Assembly: GCA_963719485.1 (NCBI GenBank)
Contig: OY970387.1
Location: 2,418,001 to 2,482,000 of the forward strand
Source of the DNA: Bog-473 sp963719485
Lineage (GTDB): Bacteria > Actinomycetota > Acidimicrobiia > Acidimicrobiales > RAAP-2
Length of the DNA: 64,000 nt
Reading direction: 5' to 3'
Shown: piece after piece, positions 52,927-62,348 of the stretch
Numbering within the stretch: position 1 is the first letter of the stretch
Layout: each line of letters opens with the position of its first letter
Position numbers and translations under genes: made by a program
The notes under the pieces: model-generated
Told to the model about the DNA's origin: nothing
The model's database searches: none
Seen by the model: only the letters and a program-made list of their open reading frames with translations

Positions 52927-53733
52927 CTACGACGGGCCGAGCACGTAGTCGCCGCTCTTCGCGCTGTGGTACCAACCACTGGCGGCGTGGGTGCCGCCGT
53001 CGACGTGGATGGTCTGGCCGGTGACATAGCTCGAGAGCTCGCCCGCCAGAAAGATGGCGGCGCCGGCCATCTCGTCCACGTGACCCGCTCTCCCCATGGG
53101 TACGGTGAGGCCGAAGCGTCCCTCGGTGCCCTCCGGGGCGATGGCGGCGATCCCCTCGGTCAGAGTGATATCGGGGGCGAGAGCGTTGACCCGGATGCCC
53201 AGAGGCGCCAGCTCCAGGGCGGCGGTCTTGGTGTAGTTGATCACCCCGGCCTTGGCCGCGGCATAGGCGGCGTAGCCGGGAGCGGCACGGACACCCTCAA
53301 TCGACGTCACGCTCATGATGCTGCCGCCGATCCCGTGTTCCACCATGACCCGGGCCACCCTCTGCGTGCAGAGGATGACATGCTTGAGATTGGCCCGATA
53401 CAGGGCATCCCAGCCGCTCTCCGAGGTTTCGAGGAGGGGTGACGAGAACACCCCGCCGGCGTTGTTCACCAGGATGCTGACCGGGCCGAGCTCGGCCACG
53501 GTTCGCTCGAGGGCGAGGTCGACCTCGGCCGACTCACGGACGTCCGTCGGCACGGAGAGCCCGCCGACCTCTTCGGCGGCGGCAGCGGACGTGTCGGGGT
53601 TGCGCTCCCAGATGGCCACTTTCGCACCGAAGGCGGCGAACCCGCGGGCGATACCGCGGCCGATTCCGGAGCCGGCCCCGGTAACGACGGCCACGCGGTC
53701 GGTCAAGAGAACTGCGGATGGGTCAAGAGGCAC
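52927..53733 (-). CDS. SDR-family oxidoreductase
   Basis: 268 residues, classical SDR: VTGAGSGIGRGIARG, LVNNAGGVFSS, SVTSIEGVRAAPGYAAYAAAKAG (Ser, Tyr and Lys of the active site) and the closing GQTIHVDGGTHAASGW. Convergent with the preceding SDR (21-base gap) and only moderately similar to it, so this is not a simple inverted duplication. Start GTG 53733. Confidence 0.93.
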   Translation of the reverse strand: MPLDPSAVLLTDRVAVVTGAGSGIGRGIARGFAAFGAKVAIWERNPDTSAAAAEEVGGLSVPTDVRESAEVDLALERTVAELGPVSILVNNAGGVFSSPLLETSESGWDALYRANLKHVILCTQRVARVMVEHGIGGSIMSVTSIEGVRAAPGYAAYAAAKAGVINYTKTAALELAPLGIRVNALAPDITLTEGIAAIAPEGTEGRFGLTVPMGRAGHVDEMAGAAIFLAGELSSYVTGQTIHVDGGTHAASGWYHSAKSGDYVLGPS

Positions 53734-53811
53734 GGGGCGACGTTACAGTAGGTCCGTCACCACATCAGCGAGGTCTTCGGGCAGAGCACCGGGGACGGAC
53801 GGGGGTTTTAC

Positions 53812-54399
53812 GTGCCGAGGATTGAACCGATTCCATTGGAGGAGCTGGCGCCTGAGCCACGCCGCATCATCGAGGAAGGGGTCGCCGCCGGCACCTACGC
53901 CACACCGATCCCGCTCCAGATCTTTGCGTACAGGACGTCGCAGATCATGATGGTCGACATGGCCCGGCAGGGTTTCGGCAAGAACTCCCTGCTCGGCGGT
54001 CGCATCACCGAGCTGCTGCGGATCCGCAGCGCCCAGCTGGGTGAGTGCCAGCCCTGCATGCAGTCAAGGAAGCACGACTCCATCTCGGACGAGGACGTCG
54101 CCTGCCTCATCGCACCCGGACACGGCGACCTCACCGACCAGGAGCGGCTGGCCGTCGAGTTCCTCGACCTCCTCTCCGCCGACCACCATGCCATCGACGA
54201 CGAGACCTACCGCAAGCTCGGCGAGGTCTTCACGTCTGCGCAGATCGTGGAGCTCGGGTTCGCGTGCGCCAACGCGATGGGCCTGCACCGCTTCCTGCAC
54301 ACGCTGGACCTGTACGGAACGGGCGAGCCGGTGATCCCCTACAGCGCCGACCAGGTCGACAGCGCCAAGCCCGACCTGCAGGTGAAGGCCTCGGCATGA
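53812..54399 (+). CDS. carboxymuconolactone decarboxylase (AhpD-like) family protein
   Basis: 195 residues of the all-helical CMD fold: ITELLRIRSAQLGECQPCMQSRKH holds Cys79-x2-Cys82 and His88, the AhpD-type redox centre, so a peroxidase/thiol-oxidase role is more likely than ring decarboxylation. Start GTG 53812. The stop overlaps the epimerase start as ATGA. Confidence 0.9.
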   Translation: MPRIEPIPLEELAPEPRRIIEEGVAAGTYATPIPLQIFAYRTSQIMMVDMARQGFGKNSLLGGRITELLRIRSAQLGECQPCMQSRKHDSISDEDVACLIAPGHGDLTDQERLAVEFLDLLSADHHAIDDETYRKLGEVFTSAQIVELGFACANAMGLHRFLHTLDLYGTGEPVIPYSADQVDSAKPDLQVKASA

Positions 54400-55388
54400 G
54401 CCAGACGGTCCTCGTGACCGGCGCCACCGGGCTGGCCGGCGCCAACATCTGCAAGCTGTTGACGGAGCGGGGCGACCACGTGCGCGCCCTCGCCCGTGAG
54501 ACCGCCGACACCGAGCCGCTCACGGCGCTCGGCGTCGAGGTCGTCACCGGCGACGTCACCGATGCCGATGACGTGGTGCGGGCGGCCCGGGGAGCGGACT
54601 CCGCCATCCACTGCGCCGCGCTGTTGGGCGGAGCCAGCCAGAACCTGGCCGACTTCGAGGCGGTGAACATCGGGGGCACCAAGAACGTCCTTGACGCCGC
54701 GGAGGCCGTCGACCTGGGTCGGGTGGTGGCGGTGAGTACCGGTACGTTCTTCGACACCGCGGGGGGACTCGATCGGGAGGACGCGCCGGTCAGCAAGGAG
54801 CCGAGTTCGGATCCCTACACCGTGACCAAGATGGCCGCCTTCCTCGACGCCATGTCCCGCGCCGAGAGGGGGAGGGACGTCGTCAGCGCCCACCCGGGCG
54901 CCATCTTCGGTCCCTCGCCCGTGGCGAGCAACGCGCTCGGCATGACGAGTTTCAACCGCGTTCTGCTCTCGGCCGCGCGGGGCCGTATCGAGCGTTACCT
55001 CAAATTCCCGGTCAGCTGGGTCTACGGCGAGGACATCGCCCGTGGCTGCATCCTGGCCCTGGACAAGGGTGTGTCCGGCGAGCGTTACATGCTCGACGGC
55101 CGGCCTGAGGACATCGTCAGCATCGCGAACGCGTGTAACCGTGTGAGCAAGCTGGCCGGTCTCGACCGCGAGGTCGTCGACGTCGAGCCGTCGGATGACC
55201 CGGAACTGGCGAAGGTGTTCGGGCCGACGCTGGTGGCCATCGCCGAGAAGGCGGCGCTGGCGCGGCCGGATCGGCGGAAGCTCGAGGACTCCAAGACCTA
55301 CAAGCGGCTGGGCTACAGCCCCATCAGCCTTGACGAGGGATTGTCGACAACGATCGAGTGGTTCCGGGAGATCGGCAAGCTCCGCTAG
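54396..55388 (+). CDS. NAD-dependent epimerase/dehydratase family protein
   Basis: 330 residues, extended/atypical SDR: LVTGATGLAGANICKLL, GADSAIHCAALLGG, VSTGTFFDTAGG, and YTVTKMAAFLDA with the Tyr-x3-Lys pair, then HPGAIFGPSP. It resembles HpnA/flavonoid-reductase-like enzymes that reduce a ketone or epimerise a sugar. Translationally coupled to the AhpD-like gene. Confidence 0.9.
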   Translation: MSQTVLVTGATGLAGANICKLLTERGDHVRALARETADTEPLTALGVEVVTGDVTDADDVVRAARGADSAIHCAALLGGASQNLADFEAVNIGGTKNVLDAAEAVDLGRVVAVSTGTFFDTAGGLDREDAPVSKEPSSDPYTVTKMAAFLDAMSRAERGRDVVSAHPGAIFGPSPVASNALGMTSFNRVLLSAARGRIERYLKFPVSWVYGEDIARGCILALDKGVSGERYMLDGRPEDIVSIANACNRVSKLAGLDREVVDVEPSDDPELAKVFGPTLVAIAEKAALARPDRRKLEDSKTYKRLGYSPISLDEGLSTTIEWFREIGKLR

Positions 55389-55591
55389 CCCCGACCGCCG
55401 CCTGCTGTCACCCAGTCCAGGCCCGGGAGGGCGCGTGGTCATGACTCGGCCGCTCGGGCAGACAGTTCTTCAGAGGCCTTGTCCGTCAACTCCCAGTCTG
55501 CGGTGTGCATCACCCCAGCACGGGCGCCGGCACCGTGGTAGGACATGCGAACAGCCACTGCATGGAGGGGGACTCCAGCAAGGAGGGTGCC

Positions 55592-56863
55592 ATGACCGGT
55601 TCACGGTTCCGTCTTCGGGGTCAAGTCGGCAGACTCGCCGCAGCCCTGGCTGTCGCAGGAGGCACTCTCACCATCGCCTCCGTCGCCCTGAACATCGGCC
55701 CGGCTCCCGCCGGTGCGTCGACCTGTGGGGTGGCGCTGGGAACGCCCCAACTCCAGGGTGCCCTCGGCAGCATTGTGTTCGACGTCCCGACCCTGCCGAC
55801 GGTCCCCGGGGAGGCGTGCAACGCAACCATCGTCGTCACCGGCACCATCGCCACGGCGGGGGGTGCCCGGCCGACCAACGTCGTCGGCAACGGTACGTCC
55901 ACCGCAATGACAGTGAGCTTCTTGCCCGGCGAGCCCGGGCCGGACGTCCTCTGGGAGTGGTCGCCGCACTGCGCCGACCCCGCGTCCTTGCCATACCGTT
56001 TCTCCGCATCGAGCCCGACGACCGGCGTCACGTCGGCACCGATCTCCCCGGTGTCGCCGTGCGGCAGCTTCGGGAACGTGAACAGCTCGACGCTCCAAGC
56101 CCCGATCGTCGTTGTCCCCAACCCGGCCACCTACGTTGGCATGGCGGGCAGCGACGGCAACCTCGGCTACTGGCTCGTCCAGCGTGGTGGTGGCGTCAGC
56201 CCCTTCGGCACCGCGACCAATGAGGGCATGCCGTTCGGGAACGTCTCGGTGGTCGGGGCGGCAAACGCGGGCGGTGGCGGGTACTGGGTGGCTGGCGCGG
56301 ACGGCGGTGTGTTCGCCTTCGGGGCCCCGTTCTTCGGCTCCATGGGCGGCGTCCCGTTGAACGCGCCGGTCGTCGGTATCGCCGCCACGCCCGACCACGG
56401 GGGCTACTGGCTGGCGGCCGCCGACGGCGGCGTCTACGCCTTCGGTGACGCCGGCTTCTACGGCTCGGTCCCCGGGGCGCTACCGCCGGGGGCGTCTTTG
56501 AACCAGCCCGTCGTAGGCATCGCAGGCAGCCAGGACGGGAAGGGGTACTGGCTCGTCGCCGCGGACGGAGGTGTGTTCGCCTTCGGCAACGCGAAGTTCC
56601 AGGGTTCCATGGGCGGCGCCCATCTCAACAAGCCGGTCGTGGGCATGGCGGGCAACACCCTGGGCGGCTATTGGCTCGTGGCGAGCGACGGCGGCGTCTT
56701 TTCCTTCGCCGCTACCTTCGAAGGTGCACTCGGCAGCATCACGCTGAACGCCCCGGTGGCCGGGATGGCGGCGACCAACGACGGCCTCGGCTACTGGATG
56801 GTGGCGACTGACGGCGGCGCCTTCGCCTTCGGCAACGCTCCCTTCTGGGGGTCCGCGGGCTGA
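55592..56863 (+). CDS. secreted protein with six GYWLVAADGG repeats
   Basis: 423 residues. A signal peptide (about 1-43), an immunoglobulin-like region with three cysteines (about 44-160), then six repeats of about 40 residues, each starting Gly-Tyr-Trp and containing DGGVFAFG and a PVVGIA or PVVGMA strand; the last is truncated after WGSAG. The pattern suggests a six-bladed beta-propeller or a repeat adhesin and is common in Acidimicrobiia exoproteins. AAGGAGGG precedes ATG 55592. Confidence 0.85.
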   Translation: MTGSRFRLRGQVGRLAAALAVAGGTLTIASVALNIGPAPAGASTCGVALGTPQLQGALGSIVFDVPTLPTVPGEACNATIVVTGTIATAGGARPTNVVGNGTSTAMTVSFLPGEPGPDVLWEWSPHCADPASLPYRFSASSPTTGVTSAPISPVSPCGSFGNVNSSTLQAPIVVVPNPATYVGMAGSDGNLGYWLVQRGGGVSPFGTATNEGMPFGNVSVVGAANAGGGGYWVAGADGGVFAFGAPFFGSMGGVPLNAPVVGIAATPDHGGYWLAAADGGVYAFGDAGFYGSVPGALPPGASLNQPVVGIAGSQDGKGYWLVAADGGVFAFGNAKFQGSMGGAHLNKPVVGMAGNTLGGYWLVASDGGVFSFAATFEGALGSITLNAPVAGMAATNDGLGYWMVATDGGAFAFGNAPFWGSAG

Positions 56864-56962
56864 CCCGAGCAACACCATGGGCCTCGACCCGTCGCTGTCA
56901 ACAAGTCGAGTTCGTGTGACCACGACCTGTGCCGCGTCACGAGCTCGCAGCGGTGTGGACGT

Positions 56963-59524
56963 CTACTCGCCCCGCATCACGACCCCCGGCGCCACCCGGG
57001 CCGCCATCCGCCCTGGCCATGCTGCGATGACATTGGCCAGAATCAACGAGGCGAGGATCACGAAGCCGATGGCCAACACCGGCACCACGGGGGGCGACAC
57101 CGAGCCCATGTTCGAAGCAACGAGGTTCCAGGCCCATCGGCCACCGGCCACGCCGAGCGGGATACCCACGATCAGGGCGATAAGTGAAAACCAAGTGGCC
57201 TGCCAGGCCACCACGGCGGCCACCTGACGGCGCACGAATCCGATAGTTCTCAGAATTGCGAGGTCTCGTCGGCGTTGGCGCACCGCGTTGACCAGCGTGT
57301 TCCCTACGGCTGCGACCCCCAAGAGCACGACCAGGCCTGCCAGTAGTGTCGGCAGGCGGTCGACACTCTGCAGGTTGAGGACGTCCTCAGCGGGCAACGG
57401 CCGCAGCACCGTCGCCCCAAAGTCACGGCGTAGGCTGGCGTATGCAGCCGCGGGCGAAGCGCCAGGGGCATAGCGGACGGCGAAGATGTTGAAGACGGTG
57501 GCGGGTGGGCCGTTCGCATTCTGCGGCGCCGCGGCCTGATGTTGCCGAATCGCCGGCCCGTAGACCCACGCACCGTCAGCCATGTTGTTGGTGAACAGGT
57601 CACCGACCGAGGGCGAGATCATGGTCCCGACGATGCGCAGGGTGATCGGCGGCCCGCCGGTGTCGTCGATCTGCACCGTCTGGCCGACGTGGCGGTGCAA
57701 CGCCGTCAGCGTCTGCGTTCCCAACACGATCTGGTTGTCGGCCTGCGGCGCGTGGCCTTCGAGGAGCGGTGGGTACACCGAGCCCTTCAGGGCGTCGAAG
57801 GCCAACAGCATGTCCACCACTTTTCCGTCGACAATCGCGGTCCCTTGGCTGGCGCCGGCCACGATGGCAATCGCCGAATACGACCCCACCAGCCGATTGT
57901 GCGCGAGTAGCGGCCCGACCTGCGCCATGCGGTCGGTCTGGTCGTTGGGATTGCCGACGAGGACGTTCCAGTTCCACCCTTGTTCGCGGGGGCTCGCCAC
58001 GAGGTGGCCGAGACTGGCGCCGAAGGTCAGGGCGGCGGCGATGGCGGTCACCGCGGCCACCGCGCCGATGATGGCACTGACCGTCGGCAGCGCGCCTCGC
58101 CCGCGTCCGGGGTTCAGCCCGAAACGCAACCCGATGCCGGCGGTGAGCGGAAGGCGGGCGCGGGCGACGGACTCCACCACGGGTGACCGGTTCGTCTCGA
58201 ACACGGCGCTGCCGGCTGCCGAGCGGCGACTCGCGCTCCAGGCGGGGAGGACGGCGAGAACGGAGGTCAGCAGGACGATGGCTGCGAACCCGGGGATCAG
58301 CACGGCGAGATCTATGGCGAAGCCGGGGTGGATCTCCGCCTGGCGGGCCAGGCCGACCGGCAACAACGGAGATCCCAGGACCGCCACGACCACCGCCAGG
58401 ATGCCCCCTACCACGCCGATCATCGCTGTCTGCAGGGTGACGACAGCGAGCACCTGGGTTCGCGTGACGCCGAGGCTGCGCAGCGTGCGGTAGTCGTCGG
58501 TCTGGGCCGTGACCAGACGCGCGATGGCCTGACCGACGAGGAGGAGGGTCACCAAGGCAGCCAGGGCGCCGAAGAGAAGGAGGGCGACGACCTCGAGATG
58601 AATACCTCGCTCTGCACTGGCCGCCGCAATCGGGATGCCGTAGACGTTGCCGGCCGAGGCGAAGATCTGGCCGTGCCCCAGCTCAGTGGCGGCTGACGAG
58701 AAGGCCTTCCAGTCGGCGGCCCCGTGACGGAGCCGGACGCCCATGAAGTTGATGTCGGCGATCTGCTGGACCGGGATGTGCAGCGCCGCGGCCAGACGCG
58801 GCTGGAAGGCCGGCGTCAAGAAGAGGTTCTGATTGCCCTCGTACGAGACGTCTTCGTTGGCGATCGCCGGGTTGACGGCGTTGACGTCCTGGGGCGCCCT
58901 GACGACTGCGGTGACCCGGACCGTGAAGGTGGGACCTTCGGGCACCTGGTTGCCGTGCTCCACGCCGCTCGTGAGCCCGCCGTTCTGGAACTGCGTGGCC
59001 GAGTACGCGTAGAGGCGCAACAGGCTGCCGACGTGGAGGTGGCGCTTCTCAGCCGCCAACTCGTTGACCGCGACGTCGAAGGGGCTGTGGGGATCGGGGA
59101 GCCGCCCGGCGACCACCAACGGGCGGTCGACGGTGCGAAGCAGGTCGGCGTTGGCCACGCCGATCACGTTGAGGCCGCCGTTGAGGTGACCTTTGGGATC
59201 TGGGGTCAAGAAGAGGTAGGGCGCCCTGAAGTAGGCGACGACCTGCGGCAGGTCCACGATGCGCTGTTCCAACGGGGCCAAGGCAAGGGAGTTGGCCGCC
59301 TGGCCGGTGACCAGGGGCGGAGCGGACGCGCTCCCGTACAGGAACCCGCCGGTGTCGGGCCGGCTATAGGCGACGAATTGGGGCATCGCCGCGTCGGTCC
59401 GCCGGGCGCCAGCGAAGGCTGCGAGCGCGACACCGCCGCCCAGGCCGACCACCACGGCCAAGACCATGAACGCCCGCCATTTGACGCGGAATTCTGCTCG
59501 CGCCCGCAGCCAGATGAAACCCAT
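56963..59524 (-). CDS. FtsX/MacB-type ABC transporter permease, no adjacent ATPase
   Basis: 853 residues with two FtsX modules: N-terminal helix (WRAFMVLAVVVGLGGGVALAAF), a large extracytoplasmic domain (about 45-330), three helices with YRTLRSLGVTRTQVLAVV, then a second periplasmic domain (about 520-720) and three final helices with RRDLAILRTIGFVRRQVAAVV. Such permeases transport lipids or lipoproteins or act as mechano-transmitters with a separate ATPase. None is next to it here. Confidence 0.9.
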   Translation of the reverse strand: MGFIWLRARAEFRVKWRAFMVLAVVVGLGGGVALAAFAGARRTDAAMPQFVAYSRPDTGGFLYGSASAPPLVTGQAANSLALAPLEQRIVDLPQVVAYFRAPYLFLTPDPKGHLNGGLNVIGVANADLLRTVDRPLVVAGRLPDPHSPFDVAVNELAAEKRHLHVGSLLRLYAYSATQFQNGGLTSGVEHGNQVPEGPTFTVRVTAVVRAPQDVNAVNPAIANEDVSYEGNQNLFLTPAFQPRLAAALHIPVQQIADINFMGVRLRHGAADWKAFSSAATELGHGQIFASAGNVYGIPIAAASAERGIHLEVVALLLFGALAALVTLLLVGQAIARLVTAQTDDYRTLRSLGVTRTQVLAVVTLQTAMIGVVGGILAVVVAVLGSPLLPVGLARQAEIHPGFAIDLAVLIPGFAAIVLLTSVLAVLPAWSASRRSAAGSAVFETNRSPVVESVARARLPLTAGIGLRFGLNPGRGRGALPTVSAIIGAVAAVTAIAAALTFGASLGHLVASPREQGWNWNVLVGNPNDQTDRMAQVGPLLAHNRLVGSYSAIAIVAGASQGTAIVDGKVVDMLLAFDALKGSVYPPLLEGHAPQADNQIVLGTQTLTALHRHVGQTVQIDDTGGPPITLRIVGTMISPSVGDLFTNNMADGAWVYGPAIRQHQAAAPQNANGPPATVFNIFAVRYAPGASPAAAYASLRRDFGATVLRPLPAEDVLNLQSVDRLPTLLAGLVVLLGVAAVGNTLVNAVRQRRRDLAILRTIGFVRRQVAAVVAWQATWFSLIALIVGIPLGVAGGRWAWNLVASNMGSVSPPVVPVLAIGFVILASLILANVIAAWPGRMAARVAPGVVMRGE

Positions 59525-59825
59525 GGCACGTTCTACGTTGTCGCAGCCTGATCTGTCACATTCTCCATTAGACCCACCGGCGGCTTCCTTGCCAATGGTG
59601 GTGTCAGGGGTAGAGCATGGGGGGCTGGCCTCACTGACGCATCAAAGCGTGTGGGATCACCACCACATCCCCGGCGCGCTCCCTATGCGGATCCAGAACC
59701 CATCCTCGGCGCCCCTCCGCCTACAGGGTGTTCCGTCGGCCAGAACGATTCAGTCTCCGTGAGATCCTGGCCATTAGGTTTTGCTACGGTCGCTTGGTGC
59801 AATCCAGCGCGGGCGACGTGTCGGC
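59525..59825. other. 301-base gap before the PaaK-like gene
   Basis: Divergent intergenic region between the permease and the ligase gene. A TACGGT hexamer at 59785-59790 could be the -10 for the ligase, giving a leader of about 30 bases; no clear -35 or Shine-Dalgarno is seen. Nothing else was recognised. GC is lower than average here. Confidence 0.4.
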
Positions 59826-61184
59826 GTGAGCGACGCCGCCCTCTTGCGACGTCAGCGGGCGGAGTTGCAAAACGCCTACCTGAGGGGTGCCCGGCGTCTC
59901 GGGTGGGACGCTGACCGCCTCGCCGCCGAGCGGCAAGAGCTCCTGCGCGACCTGCTCCTTTGGGCGGCTGATCGTTCGCCGTTCTGGCGGGACAGGCTGG
60001 CCGGACGAGAACTGGCGACCTTTACCGAAGCCGAACTTCCGTCCTTGCCTGTCCTGACCAGGGCCGAGATGATGGAGGAGTTCGATCGTTTGGTCACGGT
60101 TCCTGGCCTGACGCGAGCTCGTGTGACCGAGCACCTTGAGCATCTGGACGCCGACCGCTACTTCGATGGCGAGTACCGGGCGATCAGGACCTCCGGGGCC
60201 ACTGGCACAGAGGCGCTCCACGTCTATGGGTGGGAAGCGTTTGTCACATTCGTGATGCAGGGTTCTCGGTGGACCGGGCGACGCGGAGAATCTCCGGACG
60301 CGGTCCTGGCGCAAGTCTTCTCATGCAGCCCGAAGCACGAATCCGGCATCTTCCACGCCTTCAGTAGCTTCGAGAGCGGGGGGCCGCCGTCGCACTGTTT
60401 CTCGGGCACGATTGCCCTACCGGAACTTGTCGCTGGGCTGAATGCGGCTGAGCCGAAGGTGGAGGCGCTGCAAGGATGGCCGAGCATTATCCGCCTGTTG
60501 GCTCTGGAGGCGCTCGCCGGTCGGCTCACGCTCGCACCGACTTGGGTGAGTGTGGCGGGCGAGGTGTGTAGTCCGCCGGTGCGGGAGGCGGTGCGGGCTG
60601 CGTGGGATATCGAGCTATCGGAGTTTTGGGGCTGTACGGAGGGGACCTACGCCTTTCCGTGCGGCGTCGGAGAAGGCATGCACATCGCTGATGACCTGGT
60701 AATCCTGGAGCCGGTGGATACGCAGGGCAACATCGTGCCGTATGGGCAGCCTGCAGATCGGGTTCTGCTGACGAACCTCTACAACCGGGACCAGCCGCTG
60801 ATCCGCTACGACATCGCGGATGCCATGACGATCACTGATGCACCCTGTCCTTGCGGCTGTGCGCATCGGCGCATCACCGGCGTCCAGGGGCGCATGGACG
60901 GGGTATTCGTTTGGGAGGGTGGGGTGACTGTGCCCCGTCGCGAATTCGAGGTGACACTCCTCGCCTCGCCCGGTGTGGCCGACTTCTTCGTCGGCCAAAC
61001 AGATCGCGGTGTCGATGTGTCACTCACTACCGACGGTTCATGCGATAGTGAGCGATTGCGCAGGGAACTTGTCGATTTGCTGGAAAGGCACGGAGTTACC
61101 GCTCCCGAGGTCCACCTCCGCAACGTCGGAGCGCCCGAGCGGCTGTGGTCCGGCAAGGTGAGGCAGTTCGCTCCCCTTTCTTGA
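59826..61184 (+). CDS. phenylacetate-CoA ligase-like (PaaK family) adenylating enzyme
   Basis: 452 residues. The nucleotide loop reads RTSGATGTEALHVYG, followed by LPSLPVLTRAEMMEEF upstream and SVAGEVCSPPVREAVRAAWDIELSEFWGCTEG, YDIADAMTITDAPCPCG and ITGVQGRMDGVFVW, the usual ANL sub-domain order for PaaK-type enzymes. It would activate a carboxylic acid as AMP or CoA ester. A conserved Lys appears in WSGKVRQF near the end. GTG 59826 is preferred; the TTG at 59781 leads only into an Arg-rich extension. GC of about 57 percent sets it apart. Confidence 0.85.
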   Translation: MSDAALLRRQRAELQNAYLRGARRLGWDADRLAAERQELLRDLLLWAADRSPFWRDRLAGRELATFTEAELPSLPVLTRAEMMEEFDRLVTVPGLTRARVTEHLEHLDADRYFDGEYRAIRTSGATGTEALHVYGWEAFVTFVMQGSRWTGRRGESPDAVLAQVFSCSPKHESGIFHAFSSFESGGPPSHCFSGTIALPELVAGLNAAEPKVEALQGWPSIIRLLALEALAGRLTLAPTWVSVAGEVCSPPVREAVRAAWDIELSEFWGCTEGTYAFPCGVGEGMHIADDLVILEPVDTQGNIVPYGQPADRVLLTNLYNRDQPLIRYDIADAMTITDAPCPCGCAHRRITGVQGRMDGVFVWEGGVTVPRREFEVTLLASPGVADFFVGQTDRGVDVSLTTDGSCDSERLRRELVDLLERHGVTAPEVHLRNVGAPERLWSGKVRQFAPLS

Positions 61185-61200
61185 ACGACAAGGCGTGATG

Positions 61201-61217
61201 GAACGGTCACGCCGTTC
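61201..61217. terminator. two-way hairpin between convergent genes
   Basis: GAACGG (61201-61206) pairs perfectly with CCGTTC (61212-61217) across a 5-base loop, 17 bases after the ligase stop and in the gap before the convergent oxidoreductase stop at 61333. No T tract follows. Confidence 0.4.
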
Positions 61218-61332
61218 GCCGTAACCGCCCGAGGCGCACACTCCACCTATGCGCGGCGGGACTTTTTCCCTCGGGCGGGGTCGACGGTTGCGGTTGCAAC
61301 AGGTGCCGGTGCGTGCCAGTGGGTCGAGGGAT

Positions 61333-62253
61333 CTATGTGCCAGCCAACCGAGCAACGACTGGGGCAAACATCTCCATCGCCTCGCCTGGCACCACGACGT
61401 TGCTGAAGCCCCACCGTTGTCGTCGCTCCACCAGGCGCTCGCACAGTTCGTCCACGGTTCCGATGAGCACAATCGGGACATCGAGCGCCGTTTCCCCGTC
61501 GAAGCCGAGCATCGAGGCGCTGCGCACCGCGGCGCGGCTGCTGCCGACAACCACGACAGCAAAGGCCGCAATCTGCAACTCGAGCGAACCGAAGCGATCA
61601 CCTGCCGCATCGCGCACCCATGCCAAGCAACGATCGTAATGATCGAGGGTGGCCTTGCTCGCCAGGTCACCTTCCTTCTCGCCAGAACGCAGGCTGGTGT
61701 TGATCCCGACGATGTCCGCCTGCTCGGCGGCAACGGTGAGTATTCGCCTACTTCCGCCCCCGACGATGACGCGGGGGGGCGACGCCGGGCGCGGATCGCA
61801 GCGGGCACCGCTCACCTTGTAGTGCCTGCCGGCGAACGTCGTCTCATCCTCGCTCCACAGTGACCTCATGACAGTGAGGCTCTCGGCCAGCCGGTCCACC
61901 CGCGTACCGGGATCGTCGTAGTTGACACCCGCTTCCCGGTAATCACTGCGGAGCCAACCCGCACCGAGTCCTACTTCTATCCGTCCTTCTGCCGCCAGGC
62001 CGAGGGACGCGATTTCCTTGGCCAGGACGACCGGGTTGCGCAGGTCGTTGTTCAACACGAGGGTCCCCACATGTAACGAAGTAGTGGCCTCGGCGGCCAC
62101 GGTCGCCGCAACCAAGGGCCCGAATTGTGCGTCAAAGTGATCGGTGACATAGAGCGCCGAGTAACCGAGTTCCTCTGCCAGACGGGCATGATCCCGCCAG
62201 GCAGCCATGGTCGGGGCGATCGAACTGTGCACAGCGAATCGGAAGGGGAGCAT
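61333..62253 (-). CDS. LLM-class F420-dependent oxidoreductase
   Basis: 306 residues from ATG 62253: FRFAVHSSIAPTMAAWRDHARLAEELGYSALYVTDHF, LHVGTLVLNNDLRNPVVLAKEIASL, GRIEVGLGAGWLRSDY and PPRVIVGGGSRRIL are typical of F420-dependent luciferase-like proteins. Only loosely similar to the copy at 5122. Divergent from a PhyH gene 95 bases away; both may act on the product of the ligase. Confidence 0.9.
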   Translation of the reverse strand: MLPFRFAVHSSIAPTMAAWRDHARLAEELGYSALYVTDHFDAQFGPLVAATVAAEATTSLHVGTLVLNNDLRNPVVLAKEIASLGLAAEGRIEVGLGAGWLRSDYREAGVNYDDPGTRVDRLAESLTVMRSLWSEDETTFAGRHYKVSGARCDPRPASPPRVIVGGGSRRILTVAAEQADIVGINTSLRSGEKEGDLASKATLDHYDRCLAWVRDAAGDRFGSLELQIAAFAVVVVGSSRAAVRSASMLGFDGETALDVPIVLIGTVDELCERLVERRQRWGFSNVVVPGEAMEMFAPVVARLAGT

Positions 62254-62336
62254 GTCAGGTTCGAGCCTCCATTGCGCGGCGACCAATACGAGGGACAGGA
62301 AGCACCGGTCGGCCAGATTGGTTCCCGCTTCCAACG

Positions 62337-62342
62337 TACAAT
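62337..62342 (+). promoter_or_regulatory. -10 hexamer TACAAT, leaderless start
   Basis: TACAAT (five of six to consensus) is followed by ACGAGC and ATG 62349, so the transcript would start at the ATG. No Shine-Dalgarno is seen. Confidence 0.6.
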
Positions 62343-62348
62343 ACGAGC

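Noticed and set aside
52120..53733. Inverted duplication of two neighbouring SDR genes
   Set aside because: They face each other, but their sequences differ throughout beyond the family motifs.
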